Shown here one piece after another: positions 46,835 to 58,370 of a stretch of DNA of 64,000 nt. Position numbers and translations under genes: made by a program. The stretch is from the NCBI GenBank assembly GCA_943787425.1, contig CALSMJ010000003.1:494796-558795 (forward strand). Reading direction: 5' to 3'. The notes beneath the pieces are model-generated. The model ran no database searches and was not told where the DNA came from. It saw only the letters and a list, made by a program, of their open reading frames with translations. The stretch is from an uncultured Pseudomonadales bacterium (lineage in GTDB: Bacteria; Pseudomonadota; Gammaproteobacteria; Pseudomonadales; Azotimanducaceae). Within the stretch, counting starts at the first letter, position 1. The number at the start of each line of letters is the position of its first letter.

Positions 46835-47060
46835 TGGGCATATAGAAATTAATTAGCACAAAAATAAATTAAAATAGGTAAATATAATTAAAAATAAGAT
46901 AAAATTTTTATAAAATAGGGTTTACTAATTTTTTTAGGTTTTAAAATCACAATAAATGACTAATATCGCGATAAAGTCTAAAAAAATAATTTAACATCCA
47001 AAATTTTTAATTTAAACACTTATATAGGGCGATATTTTCCAAATAATAGTTATTTTTGTC
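46835..47060. other. Strongly AT-rich island
   Basis: About 225 bases made largely of A and T runs, in sharp contrast to the flanking genes. It contains a 10-bp palindrome TATCGCGATA (46964-46973) and a small AAATAA-TAG-TTATTT hairpin near its right end. No gene. Could be a foreign insertion remnant, a nucleoid-protein binding region or a structural site; nothing in the sequence decides. Confidence 0.8.
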
Positions 47061-47153
47061 CCAGAAGGGTTCGTCAGGACGATTTCAAGCCGTGATGATG
47101 CGCTCGTCTGGACTGGTCATGCTGGTCGAATAGCGCGCGAGTGGCGCGAGCTT

Positions 47154-47234
47154 GGCAAATGTTGTGTTGGTCAAATGTTGTGTTGGTTAAATGTTGTGTT
47201 TGGTCAAATGCTGCGCTGGTAAAATGCTGTGGTG
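47154..47234. repeat. Minisatellite, five 16-17 bp units
   Basis: Five tandem copies of a unit like GTCAAATGTTGTGTTG: 47154-47169, 47170-47185, 47186-47202 (one extra T), 47203-47218 and 47219-47234. Copies 4 and 5 have diverged (TGCTGCGCTG, TGCTGTGGTG). No spacers and no coding frame. Confidence 0.85.
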
Positions 47235-47673
47235 ATCGAAATTAAGCGCTTAATCGTCGTTGAGGGTTCTATGCTCGAATGAAAAAGACCCTGCGCTCCG
47301 AGCGCAAACCCCATGGGGTCTGCAGGCAATACTGCGGGAAGTTGTGCGGTAGGTTGCGAGTTTCTGGCGGTCTGCTCAGTCAACTTTCAATAAAACCGGG
47401 GGTGGTTCGAAAAGGCCGCAACGCCAATCAAGGTGCGCCAATAGCCGCTTTGAGTCGAGCCTTAACGCGATCAGGCTTAGACCCTTCCTGCAATTGACGA
47501 GATTGGTATTGTCAGGATTTAGAGCGCGACGCGAGGGATTGGTCCGTTGTGTAGAATACCCTCCTATTCAATCCGATGAAAAACCATCGCTAAAGCTGGA
47601 TTCTAAGGCCAGCAAAGGATAAGATCTCGCGGTTTTTACGCCCCCACGCCCGTCTAATGCAAGAGAAAGTACC

Positions 47674-49764
47674 ATGACAGACTTAAGCCTTTACAGAAAT
47701 ATTGGAATCTTTGCCCATGTTGATGCGGGCAAAACCACGACCACAGAAAGAATCCTGAATATTACTGGGAAAATCCACAAGATTGGTGAAGTGCATGATG
47801 GCGCGGCAACCACCGATTTCATGGATCAAGAGCAGGAGCGGGGCATTACCATTCAGTCTGCTGCAACCACGACTTTTTGGAAAAATCACCGGCTGAATAT
47901 TATTGATACGCCGGGCCACGTGGACTTTACGATTGAGGTGTACCGGTCTCTGAAGGTTTTAGATGGTGGCGTCGGTGTCTTTTGCGGTTCGGGTGGCGTT
48001 GAGCCGCAGTCCGAAACCAACTGGCGATATGCCAATGAATCAGAAGTGGCGCGAATTATTTTTGTGAATAAGCTCGACCGTATGGGTGCTGACTTCTACC
48101 GAGTGGTTGATCAGGTTCGTACCGTGCTTGCTGCGAATCCATTGGTAATGACGCTCCCCATCGGGACTGAAGAGCATTTTAAGGGCGTGGTTGATGTGCT
48201 CACCCAAAAGGCTTACATCTGGGATGATTCGGGCGATCCTTTAAAATACGAAGTGTCTGATGTTCCTGAGGACATGATGGAACGGGTTGCAGAGTACCGT
48301 GAAAAGTTGATCGAAGCGGCGATCGAGATGGACGAAGATCTCATGATGGCGTATCTCGAAGATGGTGTTGAGCCCTCCGTCGAGGAACTCAAGCGCTGCA
48401 TCCGATTGGGCACAATCGGGCTCAACTTTTTCCCAACCTACTGCGGGTCTGCCTTTAAAAATAAGGGCGTTCAAAATATCCTGGATGCGGTCGTTGATTA
48501 CTTGCCGAATCCGACGGAAGTCGAACCCCAAGAAGAAGTCGATATTGAAGGCAACCCAACCGGTGGGCTGGCAGTGGTTGATGCAAACAAGCCTTTGCGC
48601 GCGCTTGCCTTTAAAATTATGGACGATCGGTTCGGAGCCCTGACCTTTACGCGGGTTTATTCCGGAAAGTTGAAGAAGGGCGATACGGTCCTCAACACCT
48701 TCACAGGCAAAACGGAGCGGATCAGTCGAATCGTTGAGATGCATGCCGATGAGCGGATCGAGCGAGACTCTGCCGAAGCAGGCGACATCGTTGCATTAAT
48801 CGGATTGAAAAATACTCAAACGGGTCACACGCTGGCCGATCAAAAGTTCCCCGCAACCCTTGAGCCGATGGTGTTTCCGGAGCCCGTTATTTACATAGCG
48901 ATTTCGCCCAAGGACAAGGGCGGTGCTGAGAAGATGGGATTGGCGCTTTCGAAAATGATTCAAGAAGATCCTTCATTCCATATGGAAACAGACCAAGAAT
49001 CTGGTGAGACGATTATTAAAGGCATGGGTGAGCTGCATCTGGACATTAAAGTCGATATTCTTCGACGGACGCATGGTGTTGACGTTGTTGTCGGCAAGCC
49101 GCTGGTGGCCTATCGAGAGACGATTACGCAGCGCGTTGAAGACAGCTACACGCATAAAAAGCAATCTGGTGGCTCGGGTCAGTTTGCGAAGATTGATTAT
49201 GCGATTGAGCCAGCAGAGGCGGGTACGGGGTATATTTTCGAATCCATTGTTACAGGGGGTAATGTCCCGCGAGAATTCTGGCCGGCCGTTGAGAAAGGCT
49301 TTCGAGTCTGTCTTGAGGAAGGTCCGCTTGCAGGCTATCCCTGTTTGGATGTGAAGCTTACGCTGATTGATGGGGCTTTCCATGCCGTTGACTCGTCCGC
49401 GATTGCTTATGAGCTCGCCTCGAGAGCGGCGTATCGGCAAACGATGCCAAAGGCGGCGCCTCAAATTATGGAGCCCATCATGAAAATTGATGTGTTTACA
49501 CCAGAAGATCACGTGGGTGATGTGATTGGCGATCTGAACCGTCGACGCGGCATGATTCAAGGTCAGGAGCCTGGGCCAACCGGTGTTCGGGTGAAGGCCT
49601 CGGCACCACTTTCTGAAATGTTTGGCTATATTGGTGATCTTCGAACCATGACCTCTGGTCGTGGCCAATTCTCGATGGAGTTCAGTCATTACGATCCAAC
49701 ACCTAGGAACGTGGCTGAAGATGTCATCAAAGATGCCAAAGAGCGCAAAGCGGCTAAAGGGTAA
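47674..49764 (+). CDS. fusA: Elongation factor G, EF-G2 type
   Basis: A 696-residue translocase. G1 [15 protein letters not shown] (14-28), switch [10 protein letters not shown]3 [10 protein letters not shown]4 NKLDR; domains II-V follow to the usual end. Stretches such as [40 protein letters not shown] and the [11 protein letters not shown] segment match the second EF-G (EF-G2) of gammaproteobacteria better than the str-operon EF-G. Consistent with this, rpsL, rpsG and tuf are absent. It may serve ribosome recycling or stress; a search for a second fusA in the genome would settle it. Preceded by a TAGAAT box at 47552-47557 and AGAGAAAGT. Confidence 0.93.
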   Translation: MTDLSLYRNIGIFAHVDAGKTTTTERILNITGKIHKIGEVHDGAATTDFMDQEQERGITIQSAATTTFWKNHRLNIIDTPGHVDFTIEVYRSLKVLDGGVGVFCGSGGVEPQSETNWRYANESEVARIIFVNKLDRMGADFYRVVDQVRTVLAANPLVMTLPIGTEEHFKGVVDVLTQKAYIWDDSGDPLKYEVSDVPEDMMERVAEYREKLIEAAIEMDEDLMMAYLEDGVEPSVEELKRCIRLGTIGLNFFPTYCGSAFKNKGVQNILDAVVDYLPNPTEVEPQEEVDIEGNPTGGLAVVDANKPLRALAFKIMDDRFGALTFTRVYSGKLKKGDTVLNTFTGKTERISRIVEMHADERIERDSAEAGDIVALIGLKNTQTGHTLADQKFPATLEPMVFPEPVIYIAISPKDKGGAEKMGLALSKMIQEDPSFHMETDQESGETIIKGMGELHLDIKVDILRRTHGVDVVVGKPLVAYRETITQRVEDSYTHKKQSGGSGQFAKIDYAIEPAEAGTGYIFESIVTGGNVPREFWPAVEKGFRVCLEEGPLAGYPCLDVKLTLIDGAFHAVDSSAIAYELASRAAYRQTMPKAAPQIMEPIMKIDVFTPEDHVGDVIGDLNRRRGMIQGQEPGPTGVRVKASAPLSEMFGYIGDLRTMTSGRGQFSMEFSHYDPTPRNVAEDVIKDAKERKAAKG

Positions 49765-49838
49765 ACCCTGTCGGTTATCAATAGGCCGGGCGTCTGCTCG
49801 GTCGATCGCCTAGAAAAGACGCATTGAGCACCGCACCA

Positions 49839-50015
49839 ATGAATGGGTTAGCCTCCGAAAACCTTGAGTCGCCTTGCATCGGCGTTTGCGCGCTTGACGG
49901 GCTGACTTGTCTTGGTTGCGGGCGTTCTGTCGACGAAATCGAATCTTGGGCGCGGGCGTCCGATGCTGAAAAAACTGCCATTCTTGAGCGCATCAAAATG
50001 GATCTAAAGGGGTGA
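49839..50015 (+). CDS. DUF1289 domain small cysteine protein
   Basis: A 58-residue protein with the DUF1289 pattern SPCIGVCALDG..CLGCGRSVDEIESW: four cysteines in CxxxC...CxxC arrangement, probably metal-binding, plus a short helix (ASDAEKTAILERI). ATG at 49839 gives the usual length; a TTG five codons earlier is possible. Function unknown. It follows fusA on the same strand after about 75 bases. Confidence 0.85.
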   Translation: MNGLASENLESPCIGVCALDGLTCLGCGRSVDEIESWARASDAEKTAILERIKMDLKG

Positions 50016-50220
50016 ATTGGCCTCCTTGCAAGGATTGTGTGCGGCGCCGGCAGTCAGCTGCGAGCTCGAAAAACAAGCCCGCAACGCTGTAAGGCACTGA
50101 AACAAGTTAAGGCAGAGCACGTCTTACGTTGCGCGGCTCGCTTTCAAACTAAGCCGGCGATTGAAGTTGCTGAGCGCCTTTTAGATGCTAAATCCTTGGC
50201 GGGAACTCAATGAGTTGGGT

Positions 50221-50694
50221 TCAACGTCTGGCGGTTAATTGATCAGGCTGGTCGAAGAGCGGTAGTTCCTGCTGAGATCGATTGTTTTGGCTGCTCAGAC
50301 AGATCTTGAGGACGCCTCGGTCGGGATCGAGACAGTGCCAGCGAGTGGACTGCCTGTGATCGTGAATGCTAAAGGATTTGATGGCTCTTGGCGTGCCTTT
50401 AAACAAGCTGCGCAGGGCTAAGTTTGTATCGAAATGACACAGACTTAAGGCATCACAATTGAGATAGAGCGTGGATTGGTTAAAAGAAACTTTTTTCTCT
50501 TGCTTTGAGCAGTGCCAGTTTGTGATCGGTATCTCGCCCGAACTTTCGCATCGAAAACCCTTTTTTGTTAGAAGCGCAATACCCTGCAGTTGGGAATGCG
50601 TTGCCAATGTTTTGATCGTCTTAACCGGATTGGCTTTTAGTCCGCAGGGTATCAAGAGGGATAGCGTAACGATAAAAAATGCTATTTTAAACAC
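50221..50694 (-). CDS. Hypothetical secreted protein
   Basis: A 157-residue protein with a clear signal peptide (MFKIAFFIVTLSLLIPCGLKA). The mature part has several cysteines (FRCESSG, WHCSKQ, LNCDALSLCHF, WHCLDP, KICLSS), suggesting disulfide bonds in the periplasm. I do not recognise the family. Monocistronic, divergent from the AraC-type regulator gene; the two share a region of about 230 bases. Confidence 0.75.
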   Translation of the reverse strand: MFKIAFFIVTLSLLIPCGLKANPVKTIKTLATHSQLQGIALLTKKGFRCESSGEIPITNWHCSKQEKKVSFNQSTLYLNCDALSLCHFDTNLALRSLFKGTPRAIKSFSIHDHRQSTRWHCLDPDRGVLKICLSSQNNRSQQELPLFDQPDQLTARR

Positions 50695-50923
50695 AAAAAT
50701 CCTTTTTTATGTCTGAAAAAGGCATCATATTACTGATTTCGTGGTTTTTACTTGGGGGTGACAAAAAGAGGCAGGGATTCATGTTTTTGCACTCGTTTCG
50801 GTCAATTACTAGTCCACGACGGCTCGATTTAATAAGATGTCGCCCGCTGGAGGGTCCGAGGTATTGTTTGGACAAAAGGACTTTGGTTTAAGCAGGGTCG
50901 TCAAGACGGGAATTGAGTAAAGT

Positions 50924-51904
50924 ATGTCGGATACAATTGGAGGTAGTAATCATTGGTATTTTGGCCCTTCTGTCATTGCCCTGGGTGCGTTATCTAAAAG
51001 GTTAGGTCATCCCATGGCCTGGTTTGATCGAGTATCAAGCTCTGTATCGATCGAGGCTTTGCCTGAAAAAATCAAGCCACGTGATCTTGATGCGCTGCAT
51101 CAGTCGATTCAACGCCAGCTGGTGCCAGGACAATGGGGACGGTTCTGGGGTAAAGACTCGTTTCAGTATGCGCCAACGGTTTGGACCCTGTGCGCCGCGG
51201 CGTCGACCTTTGATGAGATTTTGACTGCGGGCGCCCGATTGAGCCTACTCGACTCGAGCGCGTTTGTCTTTTCGCTACAAAAAAATCCAGAAACGGTCAG
51301 GGTCACCATCTATCCAGTTGTGGCCTTGGCAGAATGGCAACATTTGATGCTGGTCCAGCAGTTGGCATTAGGGTTCCCAAGGCTGGTTGCCAATCAAAAC
51401 CTAGTGCGCTCAGTGGTGTTATCAGGATGTCCAAAGACGCTTAAACAATTGGCCGCTTCTGAGCCATCAGCCTGTCATCGATCAATTGCCGCCTCGGAGG
51501 TCGTATTTGATCGCGCCACCTTGGCGCTGAAAAATCCGGCTGCAAGTGAAAGCTGGGAAGTAATTACTCGATCGGTCATCGAGCCACTGATGGGGCTGCG
51601 GCTTAAGCAGCAATCTGCAACCTATCGGGTAATAAAAGTCTTGGTTGATCATTGCGTGGTCGGTGCGCCGCTCGATATGGTGTCGGTTGCAGCGGCATTG
51701 CACACGGAGAAATCGACCCTCAGGCGACGATTAAAGGCAGAAGGTCAGTCATTCTCTCGCATTTTGGCGCAGTTTCGGGTCCAGGAGGCAGGACTAAGAT
51801 TGCTTAAAGACGATGATCCTGTCCAAATTAGTCAGAGTCTTGGTTATCAATCCGTTATATCTCTGAGGCGATTGCTCAAAGATTCCGAGAAGATTGCTGT
51901 GTGA
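50924..51904 (+). CDS. AraC-family transcriptional regulator (arabinose-binding-domain type)
   Basis: A 326-residue regulator of the OruR/ToxR-like AraC group: an N-terminal effector domain (about 20-210) and a C-terminal pair of helix-turn-helix units (about 235-325), with VSVAAALHTEKSTLRRRLKAEGQSFSRIL and ISQSLGYQSVISLRRLLKD; the second unit ends slightly early, lacking the usual P-F-R-R-W. Adjacent genes are divergent or convergent, so the target could be the aldehyde dehydrogenase gene next door; this is a guess. Confidence 0.85.
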   Translation: MSDTIGGSNHWYFGPSVIALGALSKRLGHPMAWFDRVSSSVSIEALPEKIKPRDLDALHQSIQRQLVPGQWGRFWGKDSFQYAPTVWTLCAAASTFDEILTAGARLSLLDSSAFVFSLQKNPETVRVTIYPVVALAEWQHLMLVQQLALGFPRLVANQNLVRSVVLSGCPKTLKQLAASEPSACHRSIAASEVVFDRATLALKNPAASESWEVITRSVIEPLMGLRLKQQSATYRVIKVLVDHCVVGAPLDMVSVAAALHTEKSTLRRRLKAEGQSFSRILAQFRVQEAGLRLLKDDDPVQISQSLGYQSVISLRRLLKDSEKIAV

Positions 51905-51905
51905 C

Positions 51906-51936
51906 CGGGCCAAGGGCCAAAGGCCAAAGGACATCA
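51906..51936. repeat. Short degenerate repeat after the AraC gene
   Basis: Four tandem copies of a 7-8 base unit (GGGCCAA, GGGCCAAA, GGCCAAA, GG), just after the stop codon. Too short and degenerate to suggest function. Confidence 0.5.
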
Positions 51937-52003
51937 CCCCTCAATACAGGTTTGAAGGCTGAAGGGGCCGTAACGAATCAGGACCCTGCCGCCACTTGTG
52001 CCT

Positions 52004-53422
52004 TTAGCCGAGCTTTTCGATGATATTGCCAAACAACTCAGCATCCGAAGGCAGCTCTTTTGATTTGATCAACGGTTTGGAAATCCACGTTTCATTGATC
52101 AGATCGCGCCAAGATATGTTGTTGTTTGTGCCGTTGCCGCCCCAAGAGCCGCAACCCAATGAGAAGGTTTGGCGCATACCGTTCCAGAGATTACCGCTGT
52201 TGGAAGCCGCTTGAGGTTGGTTGACCATCACGCGTGAGGTTCGAGTGGCATTAGCGAGTTTCATAATGTTTTCATCGCTTCTGGAATAAATGCCACAGGA
52301 GTGGCCTTGGCCTTGGTAGCTTTGAATGTTATTGGTCAGCTCGATCGCGTGATCAAGGTCGGTGGCTCGATACAAGGCCATAATGACCGAAAGTTTTTCG
52401 CCTGAAAATGGAAATTCAGGGCCCCAGCCGGATTCAATAACGATATAGAATTCTGTGCCTTCTGGTACTGATAGACCCGCCATCTCTGCAATTTTAGCGG
52501 CTGTTTGCGCAACAATCGTCGTATTGAAGTGGCCTTCATCATCCCAAAGGGTCTTTTGAAGCTTCTGTTTTTCTTCAGCATTGCAGAGGTAACCACCCTT
52601 AGCTTGCAGTTTGGCAATCATGTCATCGTAGATCGTATCGACTAGGATGACGGAATTATCAGAAGAGCAAGAGGCCGCGAGGTCCAGCGTCTTAGATAAA
52701 TGAATTTTCGTTGCAGCGTCCTCTAAATCGGCAGTGTCATCAACCGTTATGACCGCGTTCCCGACGCCGACGCCAAGTGCTGGTGTCCCGCTTGAATAAG
52801 CTGCGGTGACCATCGCGCCGCCGCCGGTCGCAAGGACTCGATCGCATTGTCGCATCAGCTCGTTGGTGAGTTCTAAACTGGGGGTTTCGATGCCAATAAC
52901 GAGATCAGCCGGCGCGCCTAATTTCTCCAATGCCTCACGCATTAAGTCGCAGATTTTCTTATTCGTGAGCTTTGCCCTTGGGTGTGGCGCGACGATGATC
53001 GAGTTTCTGCCTTTCACAGCATGAATGGCTTTAATCACTGGGGTGGCTTCTGGATTGGTCGATGGTGAGAGTGCGCCAATGACGCCCATTGGTTTAGCAA
53101 TCTTGATGAGGTTTCGCTCGGCGTCCTCTTCAAGGATCCCGACGGACTGATCATCGATGATATCCATCAGCGTTGCCCGAGTTTTTCTCTGGATCTTGAG
53201 GAACTTGCCGGCATAGTTACCGAGCTGGGTCTCATCGACGGTAAATTGTGCGATGTCCTCGGCAACCCCGGGACGAGCGACGGACCAAACCATCGCTCGG
53301 ATTAGGTCATCGACCTGTTCTTGGGTGTAATGTTCGATCGCCTGTTGAGCCGCTCGAGAACGTCGAATAAGCTCTGCGATTTCTGCTGCTGGGCTAAGCG
53401 CTTGATCAGTTGTGCTGGACAT
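52004..53422 (-). CDS. CoA-acylating aldehyde dehydrogenase (SauS / AdhE-N-like)
   Basis: A 472-residue aldehyde dehydrogenase of the acylating group (EutE, AdhE N-terminal, sulfoacetaldehyde dehydrogenase SauS). The catalytic cysteine is in DLAASCSSDNSVILVD, the NAD-binding part contains GVIGALSPSTNPEATP and ATGGGAMVTAAYSSG, and the end FSLGCGSWGGNGTNNNISWRDLIN is characteristic of the acylating class. The ATG at 53422 has GGAG nearby; the frame reaches 53488 without a better start. It would turn an aldehyde, CoA and NAD into acyl-CoA. No isethionate, taurine or ethanolamine genes are adjacent, so the substrate is open. Confidence 0.88.
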   Translation of the reverse strand: MSSTTDQALSPAAEIAELIRRSRAAQQAIEHYTQEQVDDLIRAMVWSVARPGVAEDIAQFTVDETQLGNYAGKFLKIQRKTRATLMDIIDDQSVGILEEDAERNLIKIAKPMGVIGALSPSTNPEATPVIKAIHAVKGRNSIIVAPHPRAKLTNKKICDLMREALEKLGAPADLVIGIETPSLELTNELMRQCDRVLATGGGAMVTAAYSSGTPALGVGVGNAVITVDDTADLEDAATKIHLSKTLDLAASCSSDNSVILVDTIYDDMIAKLQAKGGYLCNAEEKQKLQKTLWDDEGHFNTTIVAQTAAKIAEMAGLSVPEGTEFYIVIESGWGPEFPFSGEKLSVIMALYRATDLDHAIELTNNIQSYQGQGHSCGIYSRSDENIMKLANATRTSRVMVNQPQAASNSGNLWNGMRQTFSLGCGSWGGNGTNNNISWRDLINETWISKPLIKSKELPSDAELFGNIIEKLG

Positions 53423-53509
53423 AGAGACTCTCCGGAGGATTTGAAAATAACAAGGGTGAAGCATACACGGCGAAGACGAGGCCGCCAAGAATGGTGGGTT
53501 GGTGTTTTT

Positions 53510-53586
53510 TGGTCGGGATGGCGAGATTTGAACTCACGACCCCTGCCTCCCGAAGACAGTGCTCTACCAGGCTGAGCTACACCCCG
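53510..53586 (-). tRNA. tRNA-Pro(CGG)
   Basis: Complete 77-base cloverleaf including encoded CCA. Acceptor CGGGGTG pairs with CATCCCG (one G-T), D arm GCTC/GAGC, anticodon stem CTGTC/GGCAG with loop TTCGGGA giving anticodon CGG, T arm GTGAG/CTCGC with TTCAAAT loop, discriminator A. C1-G72 and A73 are proline identity elements. Reads the CCG proline codon. Confidence 0.96.
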
Positions 53587-53624
53587 ACTCGGTAAAAATT
53601 ATAATACAACTCGGCTGGGGGTGT

Positions 53625-54593
53625 TTAAGTTTGTCGGTTTACCGAAAATTCGATCAATTGGCTTAAAGCCTGTTTGAACGGGCTATCTGGCAGTATGGCG
53701 AGCGCGCTCAGAGCGAGGCTTCTTTGTTCTAGGGCTTGCTCAAGCGTGTATTGTAATCCCCCAGAGTTGCCGACGGCCGTGAGGATAGCCGGTAACGCGT
53801 CCGTCGTGCCTGGGTTGTTGATAGCGGATCGGATCAACTCGGCATCGTGTGGTGAGCCTTGTTTGAGTGCCACGATGAGCGGCAGGGTCATCTTGCCTTC
53901 TGCTAGGTCATCGCCGATGTTTTTGCCGAGATCACAGGTTGTACCTTCGTAGTCGAGAAGATCATCCATCAGTTGAAACGCGATACCGAGATGTTTGCCG
54001 AACTGATTGAGCGCGCGCGCTATGGGCTCGGGTGCATCAGCAAGTACTGAGCCCGAGTGGGCGGCGACTTCGAACAATAAAGCGGTCTTTCGGTAGATGA
54101 CCTCATTATAAACCGTCTCCGTGATGTCGGGATCCCGAAGATACATGAGTTGCTGAACCTCACCTTCAGCAATGCCATTGGTTGCTTTTGACAACAGGCC
54201 CATGACGTCTAGGTTGCCGATCTCAACCATCATCTCAAAGGCGCGTGAGTGCAGGAAGTCGCCAACCAACACGCTGGCGGCGTTGCCCCAAGTAGCATTG
54301 GCAGTTGCTCTGCCGCGCCGAAGCGATGAATTGTCGACAACATCGTCATGGAGCAACATCGCCGTATGTAGAAATTCGATAATGACAGCAAGCTTGATGT
54401 GTTCTGAGCCCTGATAGTCGCTGGCGCGAGCCGCTAACAAGACGAGTAGGGGTCTGAGCCGCTTGCCGCCTGCTTGAATAATATAAGCCGAGATTTCCTC
54501 GACCAAAGGGATATCGGAGGACAAGCTTTCGATGATGAGCGCATCAACCGCCTCAAAATCTTCACGAACGGCTTCAAATATCGGCTGGAGCAT
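53625..54593 (-). CDS. ispB: Octaprenyl diphosphate synthase (polyprenyl synthetase)
   Basis: A 322-residue trans-prenyltransferase that makes the ubiquinone side-chain precursor. The first aspartate-rich motif is LLHDDVVDNSSLRRG (about 80-94), the second QLMDDLLDYEG; GGKRLRP near residue 42 binds the substrate. The ATG at 54593 gives the usual IspB start MLQPIFEAV; 12 upstream codons do not fit. It lies opposite and upstream of rplU, the usual gammaproteobacterial neighbourhood (ispB divergent from rplU-rpmA). Confidence 0.94.
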   Translation of the reverse strand: MLQPIFEAVREDFEAVDALIIESLSSDIPLVEEISAYIIQAGGKRLRPLLVLLAARASDYQGSEHIKLAVIIEFLHTAMLLHDDVVDNSSLRRGRATANATWGNAASVLVGDFLHSRAFEMMVEIGNLDVMGLLSKATNGIAEGEVQQLMYLRDPDITETVYNEVIYRKTALLFEVAAHSGSVLADAPEPIARALNQFGKHLGIAFQLMDDLLDYEGTTCDLGKNIGDDLAEGKMTLPLIVALKQGSPHDAELIRSAINNPGTTDALPAILTAVGNSGGLQYTLEQALEQRSLALSALAILPDSPFKQALSQLIEFSVNRQT

Positions 54594-54770
54594 GTAGGGC
54601 GGGCTTTTAGCAGGGTTTAAGAGGGCCAAATGCTATGGTCAGAGGTTCCTGCCTGTCAAGGTCAAACCTAGAAATCTCGTATTGCTATCGAGTTTGAGTT
54701 CGCTTATGATTGCGCGTCCTGAAAACGACCGTTGCGTTGGCTGACAACATTTAAAATGAGCCGCGTGCAG

Positions 54771-54832
54771 AACGAAGTCGGAAAAGAAACGAAGTCGGTA
54801 AAAGAAGCGAAGCCGAAAAAGAAGCGGGACGG
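54771..54832. repeat. Minisatellite, 17-18 bp units
   Basis: Tandem copies of a unit like AACGAAGTCGGAAAAGA: 54771-54787, 54788-54805 and 54806-54822, with a partial fourth copy (AGCGGGACGG). No spacers, noncoding. Confidence 0.8.
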
Positions 54833-54970
54833 GTAACGGGTTATCCGAACAGAAACGCTGTTAGGGTCAGGTTAGGGTGCCGCGGAGCGTGAGATTAGCG
54901 GACTAAAAAGGTTAAAGACGGCTGCCACCGCAGACTCAAGAGGCAGCGCTGTAGGCCAAAGGCTTCGGAC

Positions 54971-55016
54971 GGCTGGGTGGAAGGCTGGTCGAACGCTGGG
55001 TAGATGACTGGTTAAA
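54971..55016. repeat. Degenerate 11-12 bp tandem repeat
   Basis: Four imperfect copies of a unit like GGCTGGGTGGAA: GGCTGGGTGGAA, GGCTGGTCGAA, CGCTGGGTAGAT, GACTGGTTAAA. About 140 bases before the rplU start. Confidence 0.6.
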
Positions 55017-55153
55017 GACCCATAAGGGCCCTGAGCCAAGGATCAATCGGCAAATTTTTCAGCAAGTTAGATTGCCTCGAGGGCTCGGTAGCAACTCGTG
55101 GCATTAAAATACAGGCTCGGCAGTCGCTGGGATCAATCGGTAGGGTTAAAGAT

Positions 55154-55468
55154 ATGTACGCTGTAATAGAAAGTGGTGGCAAACAACACCGAGTAGAGCC
55201 AGGGGAAGTTCTTCGGCTCGAAAAAGTCAAGGCCGAAGCGGGTGAAACCATCGACTTTGATAAGGTCATGATGGTCGGCGATGGGGCCGATATCAAAATA
55301 GGCGCGCCGTATGTTGCCGGTGGCAAAGTCTCTGCTGAGGTTGTGACGCACGGCCGCCATTCAAAAATCACGATCATCAAGATGAAGCGTCGTAAGCATT
55401 ACCGTCGACAGGCAGGTCACCGTCAGTGGTATACCGAAGTGAAAATTAAAGAGATTGTTGGAGGCTAA
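55154..55468 (+). CDS. rplU: 50S ribosomal protein L21
   Basis: A 104-residue L21, full length, starting [18 protein letters not shown] and ending with the basic [16 protein letters not shown] segment and the YTEVKIKEI end. rpmA follows after 5 bases, the universal bacterial arrangement. L21 is an early-assembly 23S rRNA binding protein. Confidence 0.98.
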   Translation: MYAVIESGGKQHRVEPGEVLRLEKVKAEAGETIDFDKVMMVGDGADIKIGAPYVAGGKVSAEVVTHGRHSKITIIKMKRRKHYRRQAGHRQWYTEVKIKEIVGG

Positions 55469-55473
55469 CAGCA

Positions 55474-55734
55474 ATGGCACATAAAAAAGCAGGCGGAAGT
55501 ACCAGAAACGGACGCGATTCGGAGTCAAAACGACTCGGAGTTAAGCTTTACGGTGGTCAGGTCGTTGAGCCTGGCAACATCATCGTTCGACAACGCGGCA
55601 CGCGTTTTCACGCTGGCCCAAATGTGGGTTGCGGCAGGGACCACACGTTGTTTGCGAAGGCGGCTGGCGTCATTCAGTTTGTGACCAAAGGGCCCAAGCA
55701 ACGGAAATTTGTAACGGTGGTGGCAGAGGCCTGA
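55474..55734 (+). CDS. rpmA: 50S ribosomal protein L27
   Basis: An 86-residue L27 with the N-terminal tail [19 protein letters not shown] that reaches the peptidyl-transferase centre, then [20 protein letters not shown]. No propeptide. A strong terminator follows. Confidence 0.98.
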   Translation: MAHKKAGGSTRNGRDSESKRLGVKLYGGQVVEPGNIIVRQRGTRFHAGPNVGCGRDHTLFAKAAGVIQFVTKGPKQRKFVTVVAEA

Positions 55735-55750
55735 TTGCTGGCCAAGGTTC

Positions 55751-55782
55751 AAAAAACCCTGTCATTGGCAGGGTTTTTTTTT
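55751..55782 (+). terminator. Rho-independent terminator after rpmA
   Basis: CCCTGTC and GGCAGGG form a 7-bp stem (one G-T) around ATT, flanked by six A and nine T, so the U-tract is paired to the A-tract. Separates rplU-rpmA from obgE. Confidence 0.92.
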
Positions 55783-55800
55783 ATCAGTGTTTCGCGTTAG

Positions 55801-58102
<2,302 letters not shown>

Positions 58103-58106
<4 letters not shown>

Positions 58107-58370
58107 GCCTGAAGCGCCTTAACCTTAGCGTTCAATCTGGATTTATGTCTTGCAGCTTTGTTTTTGTGGATAATGCCTTGAGACACTGCACGATCAAGCG
58201 CAGGGACGGCAGCGGCGTAGGCTGTGTTAGCAACCGCTGAATCGCCGCCGGAAATGGCGGATGATGGTCTTTTTGATAGCAGTCCGCATTGCCGATCTTT
58301 GGCTGGCATTGTGGCGGCGACGTTTCTCGGATTGCTTTGCGCGTTTTTTTGATTGAGCTGAATTGGCCAA
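58103..58370 (-). pseudogene. rpsT: 30S ribosomal protein S20, frameshifted as assembled
   Basis: Two overlapping frames make one S20 of 88 residues. The first, from a TTG at 58370 (the start codon used by rpsT in E. coli as well), gives [20 protein letters not shown] to [10 protein letters not shown]; the second gives [13 protein letters not shown] to [16 protein letters not shown]. They join if one base is removed from the GG at 58259-58260, giving KKTIIAISGGDS in line with the family. S20 loss is unlikely to be tolerated well, so an assembly error is the first explanation. Transcribed away from murJ. Confidence 0.88.

Larger units (their letters stand above)
46702..47673. other. Long noncoding region upstream of fusA
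   Basis: About 970 bases without a convincing gene. It contains an AT-rich island (46835-47060), a 16-bp minisatellite (47154-47234), a frame of 72 codons at 47279-47497 that has no ribosome-binding site or protein-like composition, and the fusA leader with a TAGAAT -10 candidate at 47552-47557. Confidence 0.7.
54594..55153. other. Divergent intergenic region between ispB and rplU
   Basis: About 560 bases. Unusually long for this pair. Contains a 17-18 bp minisatellite (54771-54832) and a degenerate 11-12 bp repeat (54971-55016). The rplU leader and promoter must lie in the right part; TAAAAT at 55105-55110 is a possible -10 without a matching -35. No gene seen. Confidence 0.6.

Noticed and set aside
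47279..47497. 72-codon frame upstream of fusA
   Set aside because: No ribosome-binding site, basic and low-complexity composition, no recognisable homology.
49765..49838. Terminator after fusA
   Set aside because: No stem followed by a T run was found between fusA and the DUF1289 gene.
53321..53575. 84-codon frame across tRNA-Pro
   Set aside because: Its end is formed by the tRNA sequence read on the other strand; typical false call.
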